A stretch of DNA of 64,000 bases from an uncultured Bacteroidia bacterium. GTDB taxonomy: Bacteria > Bacteroidota > Bacteroidia > Bacteroidales > CAJPTX01. Shown here in pieces: positions 25,929-34,232 of this stretch (position 1 is the first letter of the stretch; every line of letters begins with the position of its first letter). The notes below the pieces were generated by a model that was not told the DNA's origin, made no database searches, and was given only the letters and a program-made list of their open reading frames with translations. Location of the stretch: positions 57,535 to 121,534 of the forward strand of contig CAMXWF010000007.1 of assembly GCA_947252645.1 (NCBI GenBank), in the 5' to 3' direction. The position numbers and the translations under genes were made by a program.

Positions 25929-28403
25929 CTATTTCAAAAATCCATATTCGTACACCTTGGGCACTATCCTCTCCCCCAAAAAACGCATCGACTCCCGCAG
26001 CGCACCTATCAACTCATTATACTGCGCATCCGCACTCGTGGCATTCATACGCCCCTTCTCGTTGCGCCCCTGGAAATGCTCGCGGATGTCGTAGTAGCTC
26101 GCGTTGGCACTTGCGCCCGGCTGGGCGTGGTAGTGGCGCCAGAGGGCGCGGCCGGCATCGAGCACGGCCTGGGCAGCGGGGGTGAAGGCGAGGGACGCAT
26201 TCGGAACCCAGGCGGCCTGGGCCTCCTGCCCCTGGAAGAGGTCGGCCCGAGGCGCGCCCTGGGCATACTGCCCGAGCTTGCCAGCCATGAAGTCGGCCAT
26301 GAAGTGGCTCTGGAAGCGGTGGCTCGCCCCCACCTCCATCTCGGAGAAGGGGATCCAGTGGTTGACCCCCTCGGCCGATTTGATGTTGTTGGAGCTGTGG
26401 AAGAGCGTGTAGACCAGGCAGTCGGCCTGGAATGCGCAGTCGGCCTGCCAGCCGTCGTGGGGGTAAAGGAACTGGTCACGGTCGTTGAGCCAGGTAGGCG
26501 CAATGCACATACGCACGGCAAAATACATCGCCGCGCGCAGCAAATTGGCCGAGTTTATGAAAACGCCCCGGGGATATGGGATTTGACTCCTTGAGTTGAC
26601 AATAAAAATCATCCTGTTGTTTTGGAAGTCGTTGCGATTAACGCCTTGCAACCACCCGATGGTATTCTGTTGCGCTGGTCGGTATTGTGTAATCCAGCGA
26701 TTGATGTATCTGTCAGACGGTGAAATCCCAATGGCTTTAACGCCTATATTCTCCCCATCGGCGTTATATACATCCGCAATTATGCTGCAAAAATCCTCTT
26801 GTCGTCTTGTGTCCCAAATAAAAAAGCCGATAGGGAACTGACCCCGTACGTTGTCGAAGGTATTGCCTGGCACGATGAATAGCCTCTCAAGCGATGCGCG
26901 GAAAACGGAGCGAAATTTTGAAAAATCACTTCCTTGCAAATTTTTCAACTTTGAAAAATTTGCAAGGAAGCAACCAGGGATTTCCATGTAGACACGTACC
27001 AGGAATTGGGCAAATAGATCTCGCATGGCATCTCCCACAGCTGGCCAATACCTGTCATATATTACCGAGAGAGCCACCCCTTCTTTATTTTTGCCTAAGC
27101 GTGCGATTTGAAGTTTATTCCCAACAGATGCGTAGGGCGGGTTGATGTAGACCACCAGCCGCTCTCGCTTCGCCTCATCGTTGATTATATCGTACAGGTC
27201 ATCGGGCAGCTTGCCCCCCTGCGACTGGGGGATAAACGGGTCGTTGAGGAAGTCAAACTGGAAGACGTTGCCACGCAGGAGGTTGGCGCCCTTTTCGATG
27301 CGCTCGTGCATGACCTGGACGTCGGCCCTGTCCAGGGTGCTGGCGTAGAGGTTGAGGGCATTGGTCAGGCCGGCCAGCAGGTTGCCAGTGCCGGCGGCGC
27401 AGTCCCACACGCAGTACTCCTCCTGCCACCCCTCGCCGAGGTAGTCGGCCAGGTAGCGCTGGGAGAGCTCCACCCACTGGCGAGGGGTGAAGAAGGCGCC
27501 CTTGCGCTCGCGGAGGTCCTGCGGCACCAGCAGGTCGCGGCGGGCGATGATCCACTCCTGCGCCGCGGCGATGGGCGGGCGCTTGTAGCGGGCCCAGAAG
27601 GCCTGGTAGGCCGCCTTGTCCTTGATGGCGATGATGGCATCGAAGACGGAATCTAAATTCTCCTTGGCGATGCGGTAGCCCTCGGCCTCGAAGGTGACGA
27701 ACAGCTCCTTGCGCACGGCCACATCATCCGCTATGGCCACCGTATCCTGGTCGTCGACGAAGAGGTCGGCCAGGAAGAAGTCGCTGTCGAGGATGCCCGC
27801 GGCGCGCAGCTGGTCCCAGTCCACGTCGACGCTGGGCCTGACGGCATCGAGCCAGCGGAGGTAGATGGGGTAGAAGTTGCTGCGGTCGATGGCGAGCCGC
27901 GCCGAGCGGGCAGGCGCCGCCAAGGGGCCGGCGATGAAAGCCCGCAGCGCGGCCGCATCGGCCTCGTAGTCGAAGGTAGTGGCCTGGGCCGTGAGGCTTC
28001 CCGCAATGCGCGCTCGCACGAGCTGGAACTCCCTGGAGGCGTGGTCGCTGGGGGCGGCGTGCCAGTTGAAATCGTTCATGGAGAAAACATCCGCCACGCT
28101 CGCCCACGGCGCGAAGGCGATCTTGCGCCCATCGAACGCCCCCAGCCACGCGGGGGGCATGAGCCTGTCGAAGGTGCGGGCCCTCCCTATGGTGAGCACC
28201 AGCTGCACGAAGGCGGCCGCGAGGTCGTAGTCGCCCGTCTTGGCCTCCGCCCAGAGGAGCGGCCGCCGCTCGCCCACGCCGCTGGCCTTGGGGTAAACCG
28301 AGAAATCGATGTTGCCGGTGATGGTAAGATGGTCAAACCTAGAGAACCAATCTTTTCCGACTCTCCCCTTCAATTCCTCCTCAGGTATATTCTTGTACTT
28401 CAT
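25929..28403 (-). CDS. type IIG (Eco57I-like) restriction endonuclease/adenine methyltransferase
   Basis: 824 residues from the ATG at 28403 (the GTG at 28427 is a weaker start). N-terminal nuclease-like PD-(D/E)xK pattern: Asp33 in NIDFSVYP, then WAEAK with Glu53 and Lys55. The central methyltransferase has motif I DCAAGTGN near residue 333 and motif IV NPPY near 421, expected to give N6-adenine methylation. The C-terminal third should hold target recognition. Both ends are much more GC-rich than the middle (about 26520-27180), a mosaic base composition. The gene stands alone without separate R, M or S subunits, as type IIG enzymes do. Recognition sequence cannot be predicted. Confidence 0.82.
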   Translation of the reverse strand: MKYKNIPEEELKGRVGKDWFSRFDHLTITGNIDFSVYPKASGVGERRPLLWAEAKTGDYDLAAAFVQLVLTIGRARTFDRLMPPAWLGAFDGRKIAFAPWASVADVFSMNDFNWHAAPSDHASREFQLVRARIAGSLTAQATTFDYEADAAALRAFIAGPLAAPARSARLAIDRSNFYPIYLRWLDAVRPSVDVDWDQLRAAGILDSDFFLADLFVDDQDTVAIADDVAVRKELFVTFEAEGYRIAKENLDSVFDAIIAIKDKAAYQAFWARYKRPPIAAAQEWIIARRDLLVPQDLRERKGAFFTPRQWVELSQRYLADYLGEGWQEEYCVWDCAAGTGNLLAGLTNALNLYASTLDRADVQVMHERIEKGANLLRGNVFQFDFLNDPFIPQSQGGKLPDDLYDIINDEAKRERLVVYINPPYASVGNKLQIARLGKNKEGVALSVIYDRYWPAVGDAMRDLFAQFLVRVYMEIPGCFLANFSKLKNLQGSDFSKFRSVFRASLERLFIVPGNTFDNVRGQFPIGFFIWDTRRQEDFCSIIADVYNADGENIGVKAIGISPSDRYINRWITQYRPAQQNTIGWLQGVNRNDFQNNRMIFIVNSRSQIPYPRGVFINSANLLRAAMYFAVRMCIAPTWLNDRDQFLYPHDGWQADCAFQADCLVYTLFHSSNNIKSAEGVNHWIPFSEMEVGASHRFQSHFMADFMAGKLGQYAQGAPRADLFQGQEAQAAWVPNASLAFTPAAQAVLDAGRALWRHYHAQPGASANASYYDIREHFQGRNEKGRMNATSADAQYNELIGALRESMRFLGERIVPKVYEYGFLK
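26929..26970. repeat. perfect 20-bp inverted repeat inside the methyltransferase gene
   Basis: CTTCCTTGCAAATTTTTCAA, two bases, then its exact reverse complement. It lies within the AT-rich central part of the restriction-methylation gene, just downstream of NPPY in coding order, and encodes CFLANFSKLKNLQGS. The opposite strand reads nearly the same peptide. Confidence 0.9.
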
Positions 28404-28677
28404 GTCTTCGCCACCACCTCTGCCCACCGTCTACTGCTCACCGGTAACTGGCAACTGGTAAGTTGCAGTAGGGGATACAAATTCAGTGCAAAGAAACCTA
28501 TGATACATGGGTGTAATACAAATAAAGAAAGCAAAATGCCTCCTCTCCCTGCGCTGGAAATGTATCCGAACCTTCAACACCTACATCAAATGCCATACGA
28601 CTATTGGGGCACAGGGTACATTACCCTGTGGGTAAAGGTATACAATTCCCACGGCGGACACACTGGCCTATCGCGGC

Positions 28678-28980
28678 ATGCCACGAGTGCGTATGGCGAC
28701 GCGCAAGCGGTTGGCCACGCGGCGAGGCTCGCTAGTCTACTTGACCCTCCCCTACTGCCCATGGGCGAAGGGGCGCACAGGGTACACCAACAGGCCCTTC
28801 AGCCAGTACATCCCCAAGAATAGCCAATTCCCTCCCCTTACCAGGGAGCAGACCAAGCAAATGCAGAATAAAATCAACACTATGCCCCGAATGAAGCTCA
28901 GACACAAAGCACCTAAGGAAATATTGTATGCATCTTTGCAGTCAAAACCGAAGTTGCATTTACTGGTACAATCTGCCAAT
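28678..28980 (+). pseudogene. IS30-family transposase relic (C-terminal part)
   Basis: One frame reads LATRRGSLVYLTLPYCPWAKGRT, then QYIPKNSQFPPLTREQ and INTMPRMKLRHKAPKEIL. This follows the C-terminal catalytic region of IS30 transposases (PYCPWERGSNENTN, RQYIPKGTDF, NNRPRKKLGYKTPNEV), with key residues replaced: the catalytic-region ERG-NEN is degraded. Just upstream (about 28600-28680) another frame reads KVYNSHGGHTG, which could be the decayed ADNG region after a frameshift. No start and no complete DDE triad remain. The relic ends at the stop codon of the peroxiredoxin gene. Confidence 0.6.
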
Positions 28981-28981
28981 T

Positions 28982-29692
28982 CTACAGCTTTTTCTTCGCC
29001 AAATAGAAATCAATCACGCCGTCCTGCGGCCCACTCATACGCTTTTCCACCCCTTCGAGCGTTTCAGGGCTGTGCAGCACCACCTCACAACCAGGCTGCC
29101 AATCGAGTGGGGTGGCAACCCCATGCTCGTCTACAGTCTGTAGTGCCTTAAGGCAGCGAAGGATTTCGTCCATATTGCGCCCTACATTCAGCGGATAGTA
29201 CATGATAAGCCGCACTACCCGCTTAGGATCGATGAAAAACACCGCGCGCACCGCTGCTACGGATGTCTCCCCCTGGATCATGCCGTAAAGACGGGCTACC
29301 TCCATCTTAATGTCCGCTATGATGGGGAAATCCATATAGACACCGGTCTTCTCCTTCACGTTCTGCACCCACGCAAGATGCGATGAAATACTATCTACAC
29401 TCAACCCCAAGAGCTTGGCATTGAGCCTTGTAAATTCACCTTTACGTTGCGCAAAACCACTCATCTCGGTGGTACACACTGGGGTAAAATCAGCAGGATG
29501 GGAAAAAAGCACCACCCAGCTCTCCTTGCCGTAGTCAGAAAGCGTGAGCCACCCCTGGGTCGTCTTGGCCTTAAAGTCTGGCGCTTGCTCTCCAATCAGG
29601 GGCATTGGGCTGCACTGCAGCTCGCACGTTTCCTCGATACAGCAATCCGCTTGCCTCTTGCCCTTACTCTCTTTGCTTGCATTCATATACAA
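28982..29692 (-). CDS. 1-Cys type peroxiredoxin (Prx6/AhpC-TSA)
   Basis: 236 residues. The core starts at MPLIGEQAPDFKAKTTQG (residue 30) and has the peroxidatic site HPADFTPVCTTE with Cys73, the Prx6 fold and the long C-terminal domain (TPLDWQPGCEVVL). It reduces hydrogen peroxide and organic peroxides using an external thiol donor. An extra N-terminal stretch holds four cysteines (CC at 17-18, C23, C27); it may be genuine, or translation may begin at the Met at 29605. The OxyR-like site at 29704-29718 suggests induction by peroxide. Confidence 0.9.
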   Translation of the reverse strand: MYMNASKESKGKRQADCCIEETCELQCSPMPLIGEQAPDFKAKTTQGWLTLSDYGKESWVVLFSHPADFTPVCTTEMSGFAQRKGEFTRLNAKLLGLSVDSISSHLAWVQNVKEKTGVYMDFPIIADIKMEVARLYGMIQGETSVAAVRAVFFIDPKRVVRLIMYYPLNVGRNMDEILRCLKALQTVDEHGVATPLDWQPGCEVVLHSPETLEGVEKRMSGPQDGVIDFYLAKKKL

Positions 29693-29699
29693 TACTCAT

Positions 29700-29747
29700 T
29701 TAAATAGTTGGAAACTATCACCTGTATTTACCTAACTAACTATTTAA
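29700..29747. promoter_or_regulatory. OxyR-like operator and inverted repeat upstream of the peroxiredoxin
   Basis: ATAGTTGGAAACTAT at 29704-29718 matches the OxyR half-site pattern ATAGnTnnnAnCTAT at every fixed base. It lies inside a longer perfect inverted repeat, TTAAATAGTT (29700-29709) and AACTATTTAA (29738-29747). The second OxyR half-site expected seven bases on is degenerate. The site starts 12 bases before the first possible start codon, so it overlaps where a promoter would be. Confidence 0.6.
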
Positions 29748-29907
29748 GAACGCAGTAAGTCTATTTTTGTTTACTCGCAACCGCTTTCCCTTGCTCCTCA
29801 CTCGACCCCAAAAAAACTCAACTTGTTAACCCTCTGACTAAATAAAACTTACAATGGGCCGATGCACAAATATGGACGCAAATATTTTTCCGCTCAGTTC
29901 TGTTCCC

Positions 29908-29915
29908 TATATTTG
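29908..29915 (+). promoter_or_regulatory. -7 element of the nrdDG promoter
   Basis: TATATTTG, an exact TAnnTTTG match, 46 bases before the nrdD ATG. A T-rich stretch at 29885-29889 is the only -33 candidate. Confidence 0.5.
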
Positions 29916-29926
29916 GCTAGAAGAAC

Positions 29927-29945
29927 AGCTTCTACCGAAGAAGCT
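29927..29945 (+). promoter_or_regulatory. small hairpin in the nrdD leader
   Basis: AGCTTCT and AGAAGCT form a 7-bp stem with a five-base loop, within a few bases of the predicted transcript start and 16 bases before the nrdD ATG. It could be an operator or an mRNA-stability structure; there is no proof of function. Confidence 0.35.
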
Positions 29946-29961
29946 AAAAGCCCTGTAAACC

Positions 29962-32436
29962 ATGACATTACATAGCAAAACGGCAGCTATACTCCAAGAA
30001 TCACAAAACCCCATCGAGCTGGAGGTAGATGCATCGCAATCCCTAAGCCCTTGCCGCGTGGAAAAGCGCGATGGCTCGTTCGAAGAGTATTGCTCCAAGA
30101 AAATTCAAGCTGCCATCGAAAAAGCATACTGGGCATCCGGCGTAAAGGTGCAACAGGAGGTTATCTCTGCAATTATCCTTGATATTGACCGAGCCATCAC
30201 GGAACAACGTACGCTCTCGGTCGAGGAGATACAAGATATGGTGGAAAACGGCCTGATGCCGCGCAACCCTTTCATCGCCAAGCAATACATCCTCTACCGA
30301 GAAAAACGAACCGTAGAACGTGAAAAGCGGACTCAACTAAAGCGCATAATGGACGGCATCGTTGGGGTGGAGGTAAACGATATCAACCACAGCAACGCCA
30401 ACATGTCATCGCACACCCCAGCCGGGCAGATGATGACTTTCGCTGCCGAGAACGCCAAAGACTATGCAGCCAAGTATCTCGTCTCGCCGCGCTACGCTAA
30501 GGCACACCTGGAGGGCGATATCCACATCCACGACCTCGACTACTACGCCACCAAAACTACCACCTGCATTCAGTACGACTTAAAAGACCTTTTCGATCGG
30601 GGCTTCCAAACGAAAAATGGCAGCGTCCGCACCCCACAGAGCATTCAAAGCTACGCCACCCTCGCTACCATCGTTTTCCAAACCAACCAGAATGAGCAGC
30701 ACGGCGGGCAAGCCATCCCCGCCTTCGACTTCTTCATGGCCGACGGCGTGCGCAAAACCTACTACAAGCACCTCGCGCGGCTCATGGACCTCCAGCATAG
30801 CTTTGCCAATCATAGCGCTCCTGCTGAATCGCTATACGAAAAGCTGCATACGCTCGTCAAGGAAAAACAGCCCAAGCTCGCTGACTGCCAAAATACCCTA
30901 GATAGCCTCGCGGCGCTCGCCGAGCAGGCGGGCATCTCCATAGGCTCTCCCGACCTGCAGATAATCCTCTCCAAGGCCATTAACGCCACGGCAACTGACA
31001 CACACCAAGCCATGGAGGGCTTTATTCACAACCTAAACACCATGCACTCCCGCGGGGGCAACCAGGTAGTCTTTAGCTCTATCAACTACGGCACCGACAC
31101 CTCGCTGGAGGGACGCATGCTCATCAAAGAACTCCTCAAATCTACTGAAGAGGGCCTGGGCCATGGCGAGGTCCCCATTTTCCCCATCCAAATCTTTAAA
31201 GTAAAAGACGGGGTCAACTTCTCTGAGCGTGATTACCAACTCGCTCTCGCCAATTTTGACGATGCTCTCGCCGGTAAGCTCACCTACGAATGCCCAAACT
31301 TCGACCTCCTTATCGAGGCTTGCAAAACTACCGCCACGGCGCTCTTCCCAAACTTCCTATTCCTCGACTCCACCTTTAACCGCAATGACGAGTGGCGCCC
31401 CGATGACCCACTGCGCTATTTCCACGAAGTGGCCACCATGGGCTGTCGTACCAGAGTCTACGAAAACCTCAATGGCCCACGTACCTCCATCGGACGAGGC
31501 AACCTCTCCTTCACCTCTATCAACATGCCGCGCCTGGCCATCATCGCTCGGCAACAGGCCGAAACTCGCCTCTACAATGCAACTAAAGAGGAGATTCAGG
31601 AGGAGGCCAAACGCCTATTCCTCAACGGACTAGAAGAGATGTGCCGCCTGGTGGCCAATCAGCTCTACGAACGCTACAAATTCCAGCGATCCGCCCTCGC
31701 CATGCAATTCCCCTTCATGATGGGCAACAACGTGTGGAAGGGCGCTAAAAACATCCGACCCAATGAGGAGGTCGGCGACATCCTTAAGCAAGGCACCCTC
31801 GGAATAGGCTTCATCGGCGGACACAACGCCATGGTGGCCATCTACGGACAAGGCCATGCGCATTGCGACAAAGCCTGGAAAACCCTCTACGAAGCCCTGC
31901 AACGCATGAACGGCGTGGCCGAAGAATTCAAAAAACGCTATTCCCTCAACTTCTCCATCCTCGCCACCCCTGCCGAGGGCTTATCAGGCCGATTCACTAA
32001 AATCGATAGAAAACGATTCGGCATTATTCCTGGCGTCAACGACCGGGACTACTACATCAACTCTTTCCACATCGATGTGGCTGAGCCTATAAGCATCGAG
32101 GACAAAATACGCAAAGAAGCCCCCTTCCACGCGCTTACCCTGGGCGGACACATCACCTACGTTGAACTCGACGGGGAGGCAAAGAAAAATGTACGCGTGA
32201 TCTTAAAAATCGTGCACACCATGCACGATGCCAACATTGGCTATGGCTCTATCAACCATCCTGTCGACACATGCAAACAGTGCGGCTACAAGGGCGTTAT
32301 CTACGATAAGTGCCCCGTGTGCGCTAGCGACCAAATCGCCCGACTACGGCGGATTACTGGATACCTCACCGGCACGATCGACGGATGGAACTCGGCTAAA
32401 CAGGCCGAAGAACGCGATAGGGTAAAACACTCCTAA
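29962..32436 (+). CDS. nrdD: anaerobic ribonucleoside-triphosphate reductase
   Basis: 824 residues. N-terminal ATP-cone (VEKRDGSFEEY to about residue 115), then the glycyl-radical barrel with HIHDLDYYATKTTTC and NTMHSRGGNQVVFSSINYGTD. The C-terminal end has the zinc site CKQCGYKGVIYDKCPVC and the glycyl radical loop ITGYLTGTIDGW with Gly near 800. In the family the loop is usually CGYL; here Thr precedes the glycine. Reduces NTPs to dNTPs without oxygen. Its stop overlaps the nrdG start (TAATG). Confidence 0.97.
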   Translation: MTLHSKTAAILQESQNPIELEVDASQSLSPCRVEKRDGSFEEYCSKKIQAAIEKAYWASGVKVQQEVISAIILDIDRAITEQRTLSVEEIQDMVENGLMPRNPFIAKQYILYREKRTVEREKRTQLKRIMDGIVGVEVNDINHSNANMSSHTPAGQMMTFAAENAKDYAAKYLVSPRYAKAHLEGDIHIHDLDYYATKTTTCIQYDLKDLFDRGFQTKNGSVRTPQSIQSYATLATIVFQTNQNEQHGGQAIPAFDFFMADGVRKTYYKHLARLMDLQHSFANHSAPAESLYEKLHTLVKEKQPKLADCQNTLDSLAALAEQAGISIGSPDLQIILSKAINATATDTHQAMEGFIHNLNTMHSRGGNQVVFSSINYGTDTSLEGRMLIKELLKSTEEGLGHGEVPIFPIQIFKVKDGVNFSERDYQLALANFDDALAGKLTYECPNFDLLIEACKTTATALFPNFLFLDSTFNRNDEWRPDDPLRYFHEVATMGCRTRVYENLNGPRTSIGRGNLSFTSINMPRLAIIARQQAETRLYNATKEEIQEEAKRLFLNGLEEMCRLVANQLYERYKFQRSALAMQFPFMMGNNVWKGAKNIRPNEEVGDILKQGTLGIGFIGGHNAMVAIYGQGHAHCDKAWKTLYEALQRMNGVAEEFKKRYSLNFSILATPAEGLSGRFTKIDRKRFGIIPGVNDRDYYINSFHIDVAEPISIEDKIRKEAPFHALTLGGHITYVELDGEAKKNVRVILKIVHTMHDANIGYGSINHPVDTCKQCGYKGVIYDKCPVCASDQIARLRRITGYLTGTIDGWNSAKQAEERDRVKHS

Positions 32437-32966
32437 TGGCCAACTACAACGGGAAACGTACCAATAGCCCGCCCGCTATCGATACGTTCAACCTACACAT
32501 TCTTCGTACCTACCCTGAGACCATCGCCGATGGCGATGGTCTGCGCTACTCCATCTATTTAGCCGGATGCCGCCACGCGTGCGCAGGATGCCACAATCCC
32601 GCGAGCTGGCTACCCAACGCCGGAAAACTCCTTAACGAAGCGCTCCTCTGCAACATCATCCAAACTATCAACGGCGATAGCATGCTCGATGGCATTACCA
32701 TCTCGGGCGGCGACCCCTTCTACAATCCTATTGGACTTGCTGAGCTACTGCAACGTCTTAAACATGCCACAAATGCCAACATCTGGTGCTACACAGGCTA
32801 CACTATCGAAGAAATTTTAGCCAACCACACCCTCTCCCGCCCGCTCCCCTACATCGATGTTCTCGTAGATGGACCCTTCGTCCTATCTCACCGCAACCTG
32901 GCCCTGCCCTTCCGCGGCAGCAGCAACCAACGAATTATCAAAAACCCCAGCAATTGGAATAAGTAA
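32436..32966 (+). CDS. nrdG: anaerobic ribonucleotide reductase activating protein
   Basis: 176 residues. Radical-SAM cluster motif CRHACAGC with Cys45, Cys49 and Cys52, preceded by DGDGLRYSIYLAG and followed by GITISGGDPF, which contributes to SAM binding. Uses a 4Fe-4S cluster and S-adenosylmethionine to put the glycyl radical on NrdD. ATG shares a base with the nrdD stop codon, so translation is coupled. Size normal for NrdG. Confidence 0.96.
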   Translation: MANYNGKRTNSPPAIDTFNLHILRTYPETIADGDGLRYSIYLAGCRHACAGCHNPASWLPNAGKLLNEALLCNIIQTINGDSMLDGITISGGDPFYNPIGLAELLQRLKHATNANIWCYTGYTIEEILANHTLSRPLPYIDVLVDGPFVLSHRNLALPFRGSSNQRIIKNPSNWNK

Positions 32967-33483
32967 ACCTACTTGCTGCTACATCCTACACGCAACAAGC
33001 AACTGTGAACGGTAGTACGCCAAGATGTACGTATGCGCATCGCGTGCGCTCGTGCACAGTTAAAACAGCTTTTCTGCTCACGCCTGCCTGAAGAATGGCT
33101 GCACCCCATGCAGATTGCACCCGCCAATACCACTGTCGGCAATAGGCCTTCCGCACGCTACGCGCAGAGCCAACAAACGACCCACCCCAAGCATTACTCC
33201 AAGCAGACAACCAGCGCGCCGCTAGATCAAATACCCCCCACAGGGCGAAAAGCGCCAGGGATCAGCACATAGCTACGCATCCTCTCTAGCTGCCATCCCC
33301 CCCATTGGTCGCCCGGTGCTGGGCTAGCCCACCTACCCAACCATCGCCCAGGAAAGGGGAACACTCCTGCGGGTTACCTCCCCACGCAAGGAACACACCG
33401 CATCAAGCCCCATACCACTACCCCCACCAATTCTGCGGACTCTGCCATATTGCACCCGAATAGCTAACTCACCGCGCTACTCA
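32967..33483. other. intergenic stretch after nrdG
   Basis: About 520 bases with no gene I can support. It contains dispersed repeat copy B (33151-33213) and two copies of ATTGCACCCG (33113-33122 and 33447-33456, approximate). Short frames here have no recognisable motif. No tRNA-like T-loop was seen. Confidence 0.5.
33151..33213 (+). repeat. dispersed repeat, copy B
   Basis: Partner of the copy at 25758-25819, same orientation, sharing CCGCACGCT, GAGCCAACAAACGA, CCAAGCAT, CCAAGCA and ACAACCA. Together the two copies bracket about 7.4 kb holding the restriction-methylation gene, the IS30 relic, the peroxiredoxin and nrdDG. Confidence 0.7.
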
Positions 33484-33485
33484 CC

Positions 33486-33524
33486 AAACAAAAGTGCGGC
33501 CCCACCGCCGAGGTGAAGCCGCAC
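33486..33524 (-). terminator. terminator of the rpmB-rpmG cluster
   Basis: On the minus strand GTGCGGC and GCCGCAC pair around an inner CACC/GGTG stem, followed by TTTTGTTTG. It lies 27 bases after the stop of the small DUF4295-type gene. A standard intrinsic terminator. Confidence 0.85.
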
Positions 33525-33550
33525 TAAGACAGCAAAACAGGATCGCCGCG

Positions 33551-33709
33551 CTAGTCCTTCTGCGCAAACCAATCCTTGATCTTATCGTTGAGCACCATCT
33601 CCTCCTTGAAGTAGTAGGCCCCCGTCTTAGGCGACCTGCACATCTTGATACACTTGGTCTGCGTACGCCCCTCGCCCTTCTGGAGCGAAGCCACTGCTTT
33701 CTTTGCCAT
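33551..33709 (-). CDS. small DUF4295-type protein of the ribosomal protein cluster
   Basis: 52 residues: it starts MAKKAVASLQKGEGRT, continues with TKCIKMCRSPKTGAYYFKEE and ends DWFAQKD. Bacteroidota genomes carry this small basic protein directly after rpmB and rpmG; it is annotated as DUF4295 and is likely ribosome-associated. The ATG is 4 bases from the rpmG stop. Two cysteines in TKCIKMCRS could bind metal, but no second pair is present. Function is not established. Confidence 0.85.
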   Translation of the reverse strand: MAKKAVASLQKGEGRTQTKCIKMCRSPKTGAYYFKEEMVLNDKIKDWFAQKD

Positions 33710-33713
33710 GGTC

Positions 33714-33902
33714 CTACTTTATTTCACGGTGCACCGTCACCCGCTTGAGGATGGGGTTATACTTCCGCCGCTCAAGCCGATCCGGGGTGTTCTTCTTATT
33801 CTTGGTGGTGATGTAGCGCGACATGCCGGGCAGCCCAGAGGCCTTCTGCTCCGTGCACTCCAAGATGACCTGGACGCGCGTATCCTTATTCTTCTTCGAC
33901 AT
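33714..33902 (-). CDS. rpmG: 50S ribosomal protein L33
   Basis: 62 residues: MSKKNKDTRVQVILECTEQ, then SRYITTKNKKNTPDRLERRKY, the L33 core, ending with the basic tail LKRVTVHREIK. Contains one cysteine only, so it is of the type lacking the zinc ribbon. Lies between rpmB (19 bases upstream) and the DUF4295-type gene. Confidence 0.95.
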   Translation of the reverse strand: MSKKNKDTRVQVILECTEQKASGLPGMSRYITTKNKKNTPDRLERRKYNPILKRVTVHREIK

Positions 33903-33921
33903 GACCTGAAATATTCCGCTA

Positions 33922-34155
33922 TTACTTCATGTAACCGGCCTTGCGGGCATTGCGCATGGCGGCATCTAGGCCTAGACGGTTGATCGTCCGCAGTCCCGCC
34001 ACCGACACCTTCAGGGTGATCCACTTGCCCTGCTCCTCGCTGTAGATACGCTTTACCCTCAAATTGGGCTTGTATTCCCGCTTCGTGGCGCGCTTGGAGT
34101 GGGACACTTTGTTCCCCGTCCCCACCCTACGCCCTGTAATCTGGCATCGCCTCAT
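33922..34155 (-). CDS. rpmB: 50S ribosomal protein L28
   Basis: 77 residues: MRRCQITGRRVGTGNKVSHSK, then TKREYKPNLRVKRIY and LKVSVAGLRTINRLGLD, the complete L28 pattern. First gene of the cluster rpmB-rpmG-DUF4295, behind the promoter at 34182-34212. The L28 N-terminus often has two CxxC pairs when zinc-bound; here only Cys4 is left, so it is the zinc-free form. Confidence 0.96.
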   Translation of the reverse strand: MRRCQITGRRVGTGNKVSHSKRATKREYKPNLRVKRIYSEEQGKWITLKVSVAGLRTINRLGLDAAMRNARKAGYMK

Positions 34156-34181
34156 CGCTCGTCCTCTCGCTTAATTCCCCG

Positions 34182-34212
34182 CGAAGGTACGCTTTTCCCT
34201 CTTTCTACCAAA
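34182..34212 (-). promoter_or_regulatory. promoter of the rpmB-rpmG cluster
   Basis: Minus strand -33 TTTG (34209-34212), 19-base spacer, -7 TACCTTCG (34182-34189), one mismatch from TAnnTTTG. It fits in the 77-base gap between cinA and rpmB, giving the ribosomal genes their own start. Confidence 0.6.
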
Positions 34213-34232
34213 ATCATCGCGCATGCCCACCC

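Noticed and set aside
27108..27656. A 182-codon + strand frame in the restriction-methylation gene
   Set aside because: Valine/glycine-rich reverse frame of a real coding region.
32986..33210. A 74-codon minus-strand frame after nrdG
   Set aside because: Includes the dispersed repeat; copy A has a one-base indel in the equivalent part, so the frame is not conserved.
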